A stretch of DNA of 64,000 bases from Hymenobacter terrestris (GCF_013377905.1 NZ_JABKAV010000003.1:78390-142389); one strand, 5' to 3'; counted from the stretch's first letter, positions 10,785 through 19,242 are shown. Made by a program: numbers and translations. Notes: generated by a model not told the origin, from the sequence alone.

Positions 10785-11105
10785 AACGCTCAACTTTTCA
10801 CCGGCACCACCGAAGTCCTCGACGACAAATTCAGCCGCTCCGAATTGGCCGAAGTGCAGGGCCAGTTACGGCAGTTGCAGCAGCGTTTCGCCGGCGCTGC
10901 CTTGCCCGAAGCCGCCCGGCAGAAACTGATAAAGTTGACTGAAACGGCTGCGGTTAAAGCCGAAGGTCTCACAAAGAAGGACTGGCAGAACTGGATAATA
11001 GGGGGCTTCGTTAGCTCTATCACCGGCCTCGCACTCAATCCTACCCAGGCCAGCGAAGTACTGAAGCTGGTGAAGACGGCCTTTGGTGGGCTGTTATTAC
11101 AGTAG
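10785..11105 (+). pseudogene. 3' remnant of a gene for a helical C-terminal module
   Basis: The frame opens right after an in-frame TAG at 10782-10784. It runs 106 codons with no ATG (only a TTG at 10845) to a stop at 11105. The product, from NAQLFTGTTEVLDDKFSRSE through KKDWQNWIIGGFVSSITGLAL to AFGGLLLQ, resembles the C-terminal end of larger helical proteins, with an amphipathic region and a short hydrophobic helix. The absent start and N-terminus suggest a truncated relic. A short TTG-initiated protein of 86 residues is the alternative. Confidence 0.5.
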
Positions 11106-11139
11106 CCGTTTTCGCCCACTATAACCTGGCTCCACTGCA

Positions 11140-11171
11140 GCCACTGACCCCGAAGCGGGCAGCGGCTTTTT
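11140..11171 (+). terminator. Terminator after the gene relic
   Basis: GCC.CTG.CCCG pairs with CGGG.CAG.GGC around an AAG loop, with one mismatch and one bulge, and is followed by TTTTT. A surviving terminator supports the view that the upstream frame was once the end of an expressed gene. Confidence 0.6.
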
Positions 11172-11183
11172 GCATAATAGCGC

Positions 11184-12425
11184 CTAGAATGCCTCGGCCA
11201 CGTTGAAATAAAACGTGCCGCCCGAGTCGCCGAAGGCCGCGTCGAAGCGCAGGTTCAGGTTTTCGGCCTTCACCAGTTTGAAGCGCAGACCTGCCCCGAC
11301 GGCCGGGTGCAGGCCGCTGAAAGCAAAATCGCGCAGGCGCGGGGCCACCCGGCCGGCGCTGGCAAAGCCCACCACGCCGAAGCGGTTGGTGATTGGCCGG
11401 CGATACTCGACCTGGGCGGCGGCGTAGTTACGGTCGAGGTAGCGGCCTTCGTAGTAGCCGCGCATCAACTCATTGCCCCCCAGAGCCCCTCTTTCCAGCA
11501 GCGGCACATTGCCCGACGAAAAGTAGCCGAACACCTGATAAGCCAGCACGTGCTGGCGCTTGCCCGCGAGCTGGAAATATTGCCGCACGTCTAGCTTAGT
11601 CAGCTCGTAGCGGAACTGGCCGCCGAGCTGCTTGCCGTACCAGCCGTGGGTAACGTCGGCCAGCATACCCCGCTGGGCATTCAGCACATTGTCGCGGGTG
11701 TCGTAGGTGAGGGCCGTTTCCAGGCCAGTGCTCACGGAGCCGCGTGCGCCGTCGAACCGGGGCCGGCCGGCTTCATCGAGCAGCAGGCTTTCGGGTTCCA
11801 GCGTTACGCTGCCCACCCGCACGTGGCGCAGCCCGCCACCCACGAACAGTTTGCCCACAATCCGCCGCAACAGCAGCGGCTCGATAACCGTGTAGCGGTA
11901 GTCGTACACTTCCTCGTTGGAATCGGGCGTGTCGTTGCCCACGCCGTAGAAAAGGCGCGGAAAGCTGGAGTGCCGTAGGTTGCCGCGCAGCAGGTAGTTT
12001 TCGTGGTTGAAGAAAACCGTGTAGCCCGAGTACAGAATGAACTGGTTGTTGAGCGTGTACTGGACCGAAATGGGAACGTTTGACGTCCGGGTATCGAGGC
12101 CGGCTCCGCGGGGCTTAAAGAGGAATTTGGCTCCTACGCCCGCGCCCCAACTGGTTTCGGGGGCATACGAGATAATGGGGGCCAGCACCAGCCGGGTCGG
12201 GTACACGCCGCGCTGCGTTACCGCCGCCTGGTTGAGGTCGAACTCAAATACGTCGAGCACGCGGTCGAGAAACGAGCGGCTGGTATCGGCCGCGGCCGCC
12301 GGTACGCCCCCTGCGCCAGTTCGCAACGAGTCGGGCGGTAATTGCTGGGCCGCGGCCGGATTCGTTGCCAGAGTGCCCCCCGTTGCCAGCAAGGCCGTCA
12401 GAGAGGCTTTCCGGAATACTTTCAT
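11184..12425 (-). CDS. BamA/TamA-family outer-membrane barrel
   Basis: A 413-residue protein starting MKVFRKASLTALLATGG, a Sec signal peptide cleaved near AAA-QQ. The remainder resembles the C-terminal barrel of the Omp85/surface-antigen D15 family without POTRA repeats. It has alternating beta segments, GRVAPRLRDFAFSGLHPAVGAGLRF near the end, and a terminal aromatic in FYFNVAEAF. Similar Bacteroidota proteins are annotated BamA/TamA family outer-membrane proteins; without POTRA domains it is unlikely to be the essential BamA. The ATG at 12425 is chosen because it gives the signal peptide; a longer frame to 12638 encodes low-complexity sequence. Confidence 0.78.
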   Translation of the reverse strand: MKVFRKASLTALLATGGTLATNPAAAQQLPPDSLRTGAGGVPAAAADTSRSFLDRVLDVFEFDLNQAAVTQRGVYPTRLVLAPIISYAPETSWGAGVGAKFLFKPRGAGLDTRTSNVPISVQYTLNNQFILYSGYTVFFNHENYLLRGNLRHSSFPRLFYGVGNDTPDSNEEVYDYRYTVIEPLLLRRIVGKLFVGGGLRHVRVGSVTLEPESLLLDEAGRPRFDGARGSVSTGLETALTYDTRDNVLNAQRGMLADVTHGWYGKQLGGQFRYELTKLDVRQYFQLAGKRQHVLAYQVFGYFSSGNVPLLERGALGGNELMRGYYEGRYLDRNYAAAQVEYRRPITNRFGVVGFASAGRVAPRLRDFAFSGLHPAVGAGLRFKLVKAENLNLRFDAAFGDSGGTFYFNVAEAF

Positions 12426-12622
12426 AAGCTGATTTCCTGCGAAGATTAAGGTGAAAAGGGCGGCCGGGCACGGGGGCCGACCTGCCACTTTCGGAAGCTG
12501 CTGGGTCAAACCCGGTATCCGGCCAAGGCTACTGCCGCCCGGCCGCCGCCGAAAGTGGTTTGGAGGGCGCGGGAAATAAATCCGGCAACCAGCCCGGCCG
12601 CTGCCTCCTAAAACGGGCTTGC

Positions 12623-12630
12623 TACCTTTG
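12623..12630 (+). promoter_or_regulatory. -7 promoter box for the LYS1-type dehydrogenase
   Basis: TACCTTTG matches the consensus exactly and lies 22 bases before the ATG at 12653. It sets a short leader and excludes the longer upstream frame from 12560. Confidence 0.6.
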
Positions 12631-12652
12631 GGTTCCACTCTCCCCCACCTGT

Positions 12653-13870
12653 ATGCCCACCCTTACCATCGGCCTGCTGCGCGAAGGCAAAACCCCGCCC
12701 GACAAGCGCGTGCCGCTCACGCCCAAGAAGTGCATCGAGGCCCAGGACCAGTTTCCGGGCCTGACGATAGTGGCCCAGCAGAGCGAAGTCCGGGCGTTTG
12801 CCGACCAGGAGTACCGCGACGTGGGCCTGGAGGTGCGCCCCAGTGTAGCCGATTGCGACGTGCTGATGGGCGTGAAGGAAGTGCCGGTGGCCGAGCTGCT
12901 GCCCAACAAAACCTACTGCTTCTTCTCCCACACCATCAAGAAGCAGCCGGCCAACCGCGAGCTGCTGCGCCAGGTGCTGGCGCGTAACATCACCCTCATC
13001 GACTATGAAGTGCTGACCGATGAGGAGAGCGGGCGCATTGTGGCCTTTGGGCGCTGGGCCGGCATTGTGGGGGCCTACAACGGCCTGCTCACCTACGGCC
13101 GCAAGCATGGCCTGTTCCAGCTCAAGCCCGCCTACGAGTGCGTGGATATGGAGGATATGCAGGAGGAGTTTTTCAAGGTGAAAAAGTTGCCGCCCATTAA
13201 AATGGTGGTAACCGGCACCGGCCGCGTGGCCCAGGGCGCCGTGGAGGTGCTGGAGCTGATGGGCATCCGGCGGGTAAGCGTGTACGACTACCTCTACCTC
13301 GATTTCAATGAGCCGGTGTACACCCAGCTGCGTAGCTCCGATTACAACTGCCGCCGCGACGGCCGCGTGTGGGACACGCCCGATTTCCACCGCCACCCCG
13401 AGCAGTACGAAAGCACGTTTCACAACTTCCTGCCCGTAACCGACCTGTTGATTGCCTGCGCCTACTGGCACCCCCAGGCCCCGCGCCTGTTCGCCGAGGA
13501 GGACACGCGCCGCCCCGATTTCCGCATCAACACCATTGCCGACGTTACCTGCGACATCGACGGCTCGGTGCCCACCACCCACCGCAGCACCACCATTCAG
13601 GAGCCCGCCTACGACTACAACCCCGCCACCGGCGAGCTGCACGCGGCTTATTCAGCGCCGGAGCATATCACCGTAATGGCCGTTGATAACCTGCCCTGCG
13701 AGCTGCCCCGCAACGCCTCGCGCGACTTCGCCCGCCAACTCATCTCCCACGTGCTGCCTCATCTGTTGGCCACCGGTGGGCCCGACGAGGTGATTGAGCG
13801 CGCGACTATTGCCCGCGGCGGCCAGCTCCTGCCCCGCTACCAGTACCTGGCCGACTACGTAGCCGATTAG
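12653..13870 (+). CDS. LYS1-type saccharopine/alanine dehydrogenase family oxidoreductase
   Basis: A 405-residue NAD(P)-dependent oxidoreductase. The N-terminal IGLLREGKTPPDKRVPLTP is the alanine dehydrogenase/transhydrogenase signature as found in fungal-type saccharopine dehydrogenases. IVAFGRWAGIVGAYNGLLTYG and a Rossmann-type VVTGTGRVAQGAVEVLELMG follow, then INTIADVTCDIDGSVPTT. LYS1 enzymes interconvert saccharopine with lysine and 2-oxoglutarate. The bacterial substrate is not certain, because no lysine-catabolic neighbour is present. It is monocistronic, with a clear promoter box and a strong terminator. Confidence 0.75.
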   Translation: MPTLTIGLLREGKTPPDKRVPLTPKKCIEAQDQFPGLTIVAQQSEVRAFADQEYRDVGLEVRPSVADCDVLMGVKEVPVAELLPNKTYCFFSHTIKKQPANRELLRQVLARNITLIDYEVLTDEESGRIVAFGRWAGIVGAYNGLLTYGRKHGLFQLKPAYECVDMEDMQEEFFKVKKLPPIKMVVTGTGRVAQGAVEVLELMGIRRVSVYDYLYLDFNEPVYTQLRSSDYNCRRDGRVWDTPDFHRHPEQYESTFHNFLPVTDLLIACAYWHPQAPRLFAEEDTRRPDFRINTIADVTCDIDGSVPTTHRSTTIQEPAYDYNPATGELHAAYSAPEHITVMAVDNLPCELPRNASRDFARQLISHVLPHLLATGGPDEVIERATIARGGQLLPRYQYLADYVAD

Positions 13871-13889
13871 GTACGCTTCTCGGTTAAGG

Positions 13890-13931
13890 CAAGCGCGTCA
13901 TCCGGCTCAGGCCGGATGACGCGCTTGTTTT
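13890..13931 (+). terminator. Intrinsic terminator of the dehydrogenase gene
   Basis: CAAGCGCGTCATCCGGC and its exact 17-base complement flank a TCAG loop and are followed by TTTTG on the plus strand. Confidence 0.85.
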
Positions 13932-13967
13932 GAAGCTATATAGGAGGATGCATGTTATACCCAGATT

Positions 13968-14057
13968 GTCATACTGAGCTTGCCGAAGTATCTCTACCGC
14001 TTCGTTGTAATCGTTGAGCGAAGAGTGGTAGAGATGCTTCGGCAAGCTTAGCATGAC
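13968..14057. repeat. GTCAT-ended palindromic repeat, copy 1
   Basis: A 90-bp imperfect palindrome. The left arm GTCATACTGAGCTTGCCGAAG then TATCTCTACC faces GGTAGAGATG, CTTCGGCAAGC and ATGAC. It lies between convergent genes, beyond a proper terminator, so a terminator role is redundant. It shares its ends and the ATCTCTACCGCTTCGT segment with the copy at 30028-30110. Confidence 0.85.
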
Positions 14058-14102
14058 GGCCTTTTGACTTATTGAACAGATTTGTTCACCAGAGTAATAG
14101 CG

Positions 14103-14933
14103 CTATACCTTCAGGACCGGGTATTTGGCCTGTACCAGCATGTGGAGGCCGTAAGCCATCAGGCCCAGGGCCACTATGCCCAGCACTACCGGCCCCATAC
14201 TGGCCAGCAGATCGAACGCCTCATCGGTGCTACCAACGGCCGTGGCACGCGACTGTTGGCCAGCCTGAATGAAGAAGTAGCCGATAATGCCTAATACAAC
14301 ACCCCGGGCCGTGTAGCCTATCTGTCCGAGCCGGTACACGGTGTTCTGCTGGCCGCCCGGAATGTCGCTGCTCTGCACATGCTTGTGGAACTTACCGGAA
14401 TAGGCTTGGTAAAACTGGTAGAAACCAACGCCGATAGTGACTGCGCCTACCAGCATAACGATCCAGTCGCCGCCGGGCCAGGCCAACACCCGGGCCGTGA
14501 GGGTTTGCTGGGTGTCGCCGCCGCTGTCGGCCGAGCCGCTTAGGGCCAGCTTGGCGGCGTACCAAGCCAGACTGGTGTACAGCAGGCCGCTTGCCGCATA
14601 GCCCACGCGTCGCGCTATACCGGCACTATCACTGCCTTTGTCTTCGGTGTCACGCACTGCCTGCACCATCCGCCACACAATGTAAGCCAACAGGCCCAGC
14701 GCAATCAAGCCCAGCAGTACCGGGCCGCCGGGCAGGCCCTGTAACGTCTGAACGGCCTGTTTCTTGTCGGCTGTCTGGCCTTCCTGCTGTCCGGTGGCCG
14801 CCAACAGCGCCAGCAGGCCCATCAGTCCATAAACGGCGCCTTTAGCGGCGAATCCTACGCGAGCCAGCGTCCGCAGGCCCCCCGATGGGGCATTGGTAGG
14901 TAGCGTATTTGAGAGTGTATCGGAAAGGGTCAT
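14103..14933 (-). CDS. DUF1206 integral membrane protein
   Basis: A 276-residue protein with six membrane segments arranged as three repeated two-helix units. Each begins with a RxGYxARGxVY-like motif: LARVGFAAKGAVYGLMG, ARRVGYAASGLLYTSLA and LGQIGYTARGVVLGIIG. This triple repeat is diagnostic of DUF1206. The molecular function is unknown. It is encoded next to the SLOG-like, BLUF and CsbD genes, all on the same strand but with gaps of 139-213 bases, so separate transcription is likely. Confidence 0.9.
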   Translation of the reverse strand: MTLSDTLSNTLPTNAPSGGLRTLARVGFAAKGAVYGLMGLLALLAATGQQEGQTADKKQAVQTLQGLPGGPVLLGLIALGLLAYIVWRMVQAVRDTEDKGSDSAGIARRVGYAASGLLYTSLAWYAAKLALSGSADSGGDTQQTLTARVLAWPGGDWIVMLVGAVTIGVGFYQFYQAYSGKFHKHVQSSDIPGGQQNTVYRLGQIGYTARGVVLGIIGYFFIQAGQQSRATAVGSTDEAFDLLASMGPVVLGIVALGLMAYGLHMLVQAKYPVLKV

Positions 14934-15072
14934 GAGTTAGCTGCTTGCTGAGATTGAAATGGCCATAGTGCCGTTGCCGGAGCAGAAAAAACGATAAAGC
15001 CTGCCGGGCGCAGCGCAGCCGGGCAAACCGCCCGCCCGCGCCCGCCTACCCGACCTCTTACGGCAGAAAACG

Positions 15073-15648
15073 CTAAAAGGTGGCCCGGCGGCTGTTGTTC
15101 AGCAAGCCATCGGGCCGGTATACACTTACACCCGGATGGGCCAGGGCCGCGTTGCCGGGTATATCGAGCGTAAGCAGGGGCTTGCCGCGCACCATGGTGT
15201 CGGCCATCAGCTGCGCCAGGTTGCCGCCGGGGTCCATGTAAGGAATGAAAAAGTCGTCGGCCATATCGGCCAGCAGCAGGTTGCGGATGGTCGCCGTTTC
15301 AAGGCTTACAGCACTCACCTCCGGCTCGAAGGGCGTGATGAACAGCAAATATCCCCGCTTTAAATCGGCTTCGTGCTCAAAAGCGGTGTTTGGCTGAATG
15401 CCCCGCCCCAGCACGTACAGGATGGGCTGCTCGGTGCCTTGGCGCAGAAAATGATAAACCGTCTGCTCCAGTCGCGAATGAAACCCCGATGCAATACAGC
15501 GCTGCTGCTGCCGCTGCTCCATGGCCCAGCGGTAGGTTTCGCGCTCAATGGCTGCCGGGTAAGCGCGAGAACACAGAAACACCGTTTTGGGCAACGCCAG
15601 CAGGGCCGGGCTACCAAGGGTGCGCAGTTCTTCCGGCAGCGTCAGCAT
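15073..15648 (-). CDS. DprA/SLOG-like Rossmann protein
   Basis: A 191-residue protein resembling the SLOG/DprA nucleotide-binding fold: KTVFLCSRAYP at the first strand, IASGFHSRLEQTVYHFL where DprA has its SGxARGID-type turn, PILYVLGRGIQ, and LAQLMADTMVRGKPLLTLDIPGN in the position of the late NxxAxxLG segment. DprA loads RecA on single-stranded DNA, but short SLOG proteins also bind nucleotide ligands, and no winged-helix or SAM domain is present here. Upstream lies an AT-rich stretch with two copies of ATTGATAAA. I rank the function as unknown. Confidence 0.55.
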   Translation of the reverse strand: MLTLPEELRTLGSPALLALPKTVFLCSRAYPAAIERETYRWAMEQRQQQRCIASGFHSRLEQTVYHFLRQGTEQPILYVLGRGIQPNTAFEHEADLKRGYLLFITPFEPEVSAVSLETATIRNLLLADMADDFFIPYMDPGGNLAQLMADTMVRGKPLLTLDIPGNAALAHPGVSVYRPDGLLNNSRRATF

Positions 15649-15862
15649 GTAGAAAAATTTTACCTTTTGTTATTGATAAAGTTAAATAAAATATTGATAA
15701 AATCATTATAAATGAATTATCTATTGGACACTACCGCACCTTGCCAAGTTTCGAAGCTTCTTACAAACCCGAAAGAAAGTCGTACTGCGACTATGCGGAC
15801 ACCAGGTGAGGCGTGACGTTTTGGTTGGTACCAGACACTTTTCCAAACAGCTTCTTCATGGG

Positions 15863-16315
15863 CTAGGAGGCTGCCGCGCTATCCGGATCGGAGGAAGGTG
15901 AGGTACCAAAAACAGCATCACGCACCATGTTCAATACCAGCGCATCCGACATGCTAAGCGACGCTGGATTCTGACTTACCTCGCTCGGTAGGAAGAAGCC
16001 TTCGAGATGAGCAAAACCCACCTCATCTAAGGGGTGAAAGGCCATCGACCATTCCGCGAAGCTGCGCTGCGTAATGGTTTTGTGAACCATTTTAACCACA
16101 TTAACATGCCGCGTATCGCTGCTTATTTCTTCGTAAAGTGGCTCCACCACGTCAGCCTCTCCCTCCAGAATCTGAGCAATATGGCCATTGCTGTAAAGCA
16201 ACATTCCCGTAATGCCACGCGCAGTATTATACTGCCGGTATTTGTCAAGCATAGCCCGTAATTCAAGGTCATCAATATCCTGCGCGGCTACGCTCATATA
16301 AACAAGATGGATCAT
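15863..16315 (-). CDS. Short BLUF-domain blue-light photoreceptor
   Basis: A 150-residue protein consisting almost only of a BLUF domain, which binds FAD non-covalently and rewires hydrogen bonds on blue light. The key residues are present: Tyr6 in HLVYMS, Asn30 in QYNTARGITGMLLYSNG, Gln48 in IAQILEGE, and Trp89/Met91 in FAEWSMAF. No effector domain is fused, so signalling must go through a partner or the C-terminal helices (residues about 100-150). It is most like the short BlrB/PixD-type proteins. Confidence 0.93.
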   Translation of the reverse strand: MIHLVYMSVAAQDIDDLELRAMLDKYRQYNTARGITGMLLYSNGHIAQILEGEADVVEPLYEEISSDTRHVNVVKMVHKTITQRSFAEWSMAFHPLDEVGFAHLEGFFLPSEVSQNPASLSMSDALVLNMVRDAVFGTSPSSDPDSAAAS

Positions 16316-16415
16316 GGGGATAGAACCAATAGAGGCAGACCTTTTTACGTGTCGCCTGTAGATGGGTTTAACAAGACAGGTTCCTTTACTATGTTGCGCC
16401 TGAGCGCATACACAA

Positions 16416-16446
16416 CCGCCCGATACTCTTGAGGAGTACCGGGCGG
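16416..16446 (-). terminator. Hairpin downstream of csbD-like gene
   Basis: CCGCCCG.TACTC pairs with GAGTA.CGGGCGG with one mismatch around a TTGAG loop, 25 bases past the CsbD-like stop. There is no real T-run, so termination strength is doubtful. Confidence 0.5.
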
Positions 16447-16471
16447 CGTGAAGTAACTCTATCGGGAAAGT

Positions 16472-16690
16472 TTAGAACGTGCGCTGGAACCAGTGCTTGA
16501 TGTCGTCCATCGTTTCGCCGGTTTTCTGCTGCAGATTGCCAAGCCACTCGTCCTGCTTACCTTCCTCGTAGTCGAGGTCGTCGTCGGTGAGGTTGCCCCA
16601 CTTCTGCTTGGTTTGGCCTTTAATTTCGTTCCAGTTGCCGCGGGCGCGGAGCTCGGTGCTGTCGTCGATGCCGTTGTTATTAGCGTCCAT
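16472..16690 (-). CDS. CsbD-family stress protein
   Basis: A 72-residue acidic hydrophilic protein with the CsbD signature: ELRARGNWNEIKGQTKQKWG, NLTDDDLDYEEGKQDEWLGNLQQKTG and a C-terminal DIKHWFQRTF. CsbD-like proteins are general-stress induced and probably unstructured; their biochemical role is unknown. An additional acidic DANNNGIDDSTE N-terminus precedes the domain. Confidence 0.93.
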   Translation of the reverse strand: MDANNNGIDDSTELRARGNWNEIKGQTKQKWGNLTDDDLDYEEGKQDEWLGNLQQKTGETMDDIKHWFQRTF

Positions 16691-16765
16691 GATAGTAGGG
16701 TTAGGGTGGAAGATAACTGCTTTACGCGTTAGCGTGCAGCAAAGTTGACATACAGGGCATGAATG

Positions 16766-17482
16766 CTAAAAGTGTGTAGTCGAACCCAATAAGATAAGGA
16801 ACAGGATAGAACCAAAGACTGCCAGCGTTCCGGCACCTACCCCCAAACCTGCGGCGGCCTTGCCCAGCTTGCGGTTATGAGCCTGCCGGCGGTAGCCGTC
16901 GTAGTAGGCTGGATCGTTGAGCAGGTCGGGCTGGGGAGCATTCAGGTTATAGCGCTTAGGTGGTGTAAGGGCAATAGCGCCGCCCACCACCGGCCCGCCA
17001 TAGAAGGTCGTTACTGTAGCGGCGAAAGTGCCCCAAAACACGCCCTTGTCGGGCTTATAATATTTCCGGCTATCTTGGCGGCCCAGGGCGGTGCGCTGCG
17101 CCGTGCTCAGGCCTACTAGGCTGGTGCCGGGCGCCGACGCCGAAACTGCCCGAAGTACTTCCCGCGTGCCATTGGCAAACCGAACCATGAATACGTCGGT
17201 GGCGGCCAGCTGCATTGTATCGGCGGCCGTGGCTTGGCCGAGCGAGTCGGTGGCGGGCGGTAGGGGCAGGTAGCGCACCAGCTGGGGGGTAATGCGCAGT
17301 ACCCGGGCCGGCAATTCGTCGCCGTTGGTGCGCACAATAACATCGGTGGCAGCGCCGGTAGCCAGCGTCACTACCGGCGCTGCCGCCGAGTCGGTCACGA
17401 CGGCCGGGGTCTGCTGGGCCTGGCTTTGGCCGGCCCCCAATAAGGCGGTTACAGTCAGCAGGGAAAAGAGTAGCGTACGCAT
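16766..17482 (-). CDS. Secreted paralog A (signal peptide, strand-rich domain, GxxxG membrane hairpin)
   Basis: A 238-residue protein. The ATG at 17482 gives a signal peptide MRTLLFSLLTVTALLGAG cleaved near SQA-QQ. A short strand-rich domain follows with two landmarks shared by its neighbours: DVIVRTNGDELPARVLRIT and TDVFMVRFANGTREVL. The second half has KYYKPDKGVFWGTF, PDLLNDPAYYDGYRRQA and a glycine-rich hydrophobic end (GKAAAGLGVGAGTLAVFG). It is closely related to the next gene upstream, with the same length and motif order, so the two are a tandem duplication. Function unknown; probably envelope-associated. Confidence 0.82.
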   Translation of the reverse strand: MRTLLFSLLTVTALLGAGQSQAQQTPAVVTDSAAAPVVTLATGAATDVIVRTNGDELPARVLRITPQLVRYLPLPPATDSLGQATAADTMQLAATDVFMVRFANGTREVLRAVSASAPGTSLVGLSTAQRTALGRQDSRKYYKPDKGVFWGTFAATVTTFYGGPVVGGAIALTPPKRYNLNAPQPDLLNDPAYYDGYRRQAHNRKLGKAAAGLGVGAGTLAVFGSILFLILLGSTTHF

Positions 17483-17563
17483 GGTTTCTTCAAATGAGAG
17501 CTTGGTGTCTGTAATACCTGTGCGCCGCCATGGCACTGGTCTGGGCCTTGGTTAAGGGTAACT

Positions 17564-18280
17564 TTAATACATATTCAAAAAGCTGCCGCTAAGCACAGTG
17601 CTGCTGACTACTGCGAGTACAAGCATGAGGCTTGCCGCGCCGAGCCCAACGCCCAGAAAGGCTTTCCCTGCTTTGCGGCTTTTAGCCTGCTGTTGGTAAC
17701 CATTATAGTAGTTAGGGTCTTGAAGCAGAACCGGAGCGGGGGCCTGCAGGCTGAGGTGCGACGGCGGACTGAGGGCCACCGCGCTACCCACCACCAACCC
17801 AGCAGGCCCGGCGGCGGCCGTGCTGGCAAAAGTGCCCCAAAACACGCCTTTCGCGGGCCGGTAGTAGCGGCGACTGTCCTGGCGGCCTAACTCGTGGCGC
17901 TGCGTAGCACTTAAACCCACCAGCGAAGAAACTTCGGCAGCAAAACCTTTCGCCGACTGAAACAGCCCTCTGGTACCATTGGCGTAGCGAATCATGAATA
18001 CGTCGGCAACGGCTAGCTGCAGCGTATCGGGAGCAATGGGAGGCGCATCGGTGGCGGGCAGCGGCAGGTAGCGTACTACCTGCGGTGTAACGCCTAACAC
18101 CCGGGCCGGCAACTCGTCGCCGTTGATGCGCACAATAACATCGGTGGCAGTACCCAGGGCAGGGGGCGCGGCCTGTACTGCGGCCGAATCGGCTACGGCA
18201 ACCGGGGGCTGCTGGGCCTGGGCCCGGCTGGCTCCCAGCAGGGCCCAAGTAATCAGCAGCAGGCAGAATAAGGTGCGCAT
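17564..18280 (-). CDS. Secreted paralog B, tandem duplicate of paralog A
   Basis: Also 238 residues, starting MRTLFCLLLITWALLGA (signal peptide, then AQA-QQ). It shares DVIVRINGDELPARVLGVT, VADVFMIRYANGTRG, RRYYRPAKGVFWGTF, DPNYYNGYQQQAKSRKAGKA and the glycine-rich C-terminal hydrophobic segment with paralog A, with obvious divergence between them. It lies 81 bases upstream of A and 49 bases downstream of paralog C, all on the minus strand, so one transcript is likely. Function unknown. Confidence 0.82.
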   Translation of the reverse strand: MRTLFCLLLITWALLGASRAQAQQPPVAVADSAAVQAAPPALGTATDVIVRINGDELPARVLGVTPQVVRYLPLPATDAPPIAPDTLQLAVADVFMIRYANGTRGLFQSAKGFAAEVSSLVGLSATQRHELGRQDSRRYYRPAKGVFWGTFASTAAAGPAGLVVGSAVALSPPSHLSLQAPAPVLLQDPNYYNGYQQQAKSRKAGKAFLGVGLGAASLMLVLAVVSSTVLSGSFLNMY

Positions 18281-18329
18281 AGCCTCCGCAGACAGGAAAA
18301 GAAGAGAAATGGTGAAAACGCCCGCGCCC

Positions 18330-19070
18330 TTAGCGGCGGCGGTAGTTGAAGCCCAGCAGCAAGCTAAACCGCACGCCGCCGTTGCCGGGTACCACAGCTA
18401 GGTTTACCGGAAAATTAACGTCCTCTACCTTAAATGAAGTGCCGATAGCCAGGGCAATGTTGGCGCCGGCCGGCGTTATGTTAGGCCCCAGGCCGAACTC
18501 GAAGCCCTTGGGCCCGCGGATACCAACCAGCGCGTTCAGGCTGGGGATGAATTTGCCCTGTTCCAGCCCGCCAATCAGCGGTACTACTTCAACCAACCCC
18601 GCCAACCCCGAGGAAAGCCGGAAGATGCGCGTTTCGAACTGCCAGCCAAACTGCGTGAGAAAGGGGTTAAGGCGAAAGTCCTCGCGGGCCTTGTCAGCCG
18701 CTCCGCCCGTGAGCACCGTGAAGCCGATGCGTGGCCCGCTAAGGTTAACGGTGGGGTCAATCAGGAGCTCGTCGCCGGGTACCGCGGGGCCAGCCGGGGG
18801 CACGGCCGGCAGTTGCCGCGCTCCGCCGGGCGTGCCGAACACCTCCTTGGTGCCGTTGGCGTAGCGAATCATGAAAACGTCGGTTTTACGCACCGTAATC
18901 AGTGGTCCGTCGGGGTTGTCGGTGCGGCGGTAGGTTACGCCGGTGGGCGAAATCTCCACCACTTTCACGGCAATTTCTTCGCCCGATTGCTTGGTAAGCA
19001 TGTCTTGGGCTTGGGCAGTGAAGGCCGAAATCAGCAGCAGGAGCAGTAAGCTAAGTAAACGTGGGAGCAT
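18330..19070 (-). CDS. Secreted paralog C with a different C-terminal domain
   Basis: A 246-residue protein. The ATG at 19070 gives MLPRLLSLLLLLLISAFTAQAQ, a signal peptide. Residues about 24-85 carry the same N-terminal module as paralogs A and B (GEEIAVKVVEISPTGVTYRR and KTDVFMIRYANGTKEVFG). The C-terminal half differs: GPRIGFTVLTGG, FGWQFETRIFRL, EFGLGPNITPAG and a terminal VRFSLLLGFNYRRR, an alternating pattern that suggests outer-membrane beta structure. It is the first gene of the presumed three-gene transcript. Confidence 0.8.
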   Translation of the reverse strand: MLPRLLSLLLLLLISAFTAQAQDMLTKQSGEEIAVKVVEISPTGVTYRRTDNPDGPLITVRKTDVFMIRYANGTKEVFGTPGGARQLPAVPPAGPAVPGDELLIDPTVNLSGPRIGFTVLTGGAADKAREDFRLNPFLTQFGWQFETRIFRLSSGLAGLVEVVPLIGGLEQGKFIPSLNALVGIRGPKGFEFGLGPNITPAGANIALAIGTSFKVEDVNFPVNLAVVPGNGGVRFSLLLGFNYRRR

Positions 19071-19242
19071 GGCAGTAGGGCTTAGGGTGAAATTCTCCGG
19101 AAAGATGCCAATTCGTCCACGCTTAGTTGCAACCAAGATGTTCTATATTTAGACCCGCTGCGCAACTGTATTTGAAGAGAATATACTTGTAAATCAGTGG
19201 TTTATAGTAATATATTCAGACTTTACAATACCCTGCCTGCTC

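Noticed and set aside
12608..13642. 344-codon minus-strand frame opposite the LYS1-type dehydrogenase
   Set aside because: His/Val/Gly-rich composition without motifs; the plus strand encodes a recognisable enzyme with its own promoter and terminator.
15073..15648. Calling this gene dprA
   Set aside because: It lacks the SAM-like and winged-helix domains and the full SGxARGID motif of DprA; only the Rossmann-like SLOG resemblance is supportable.
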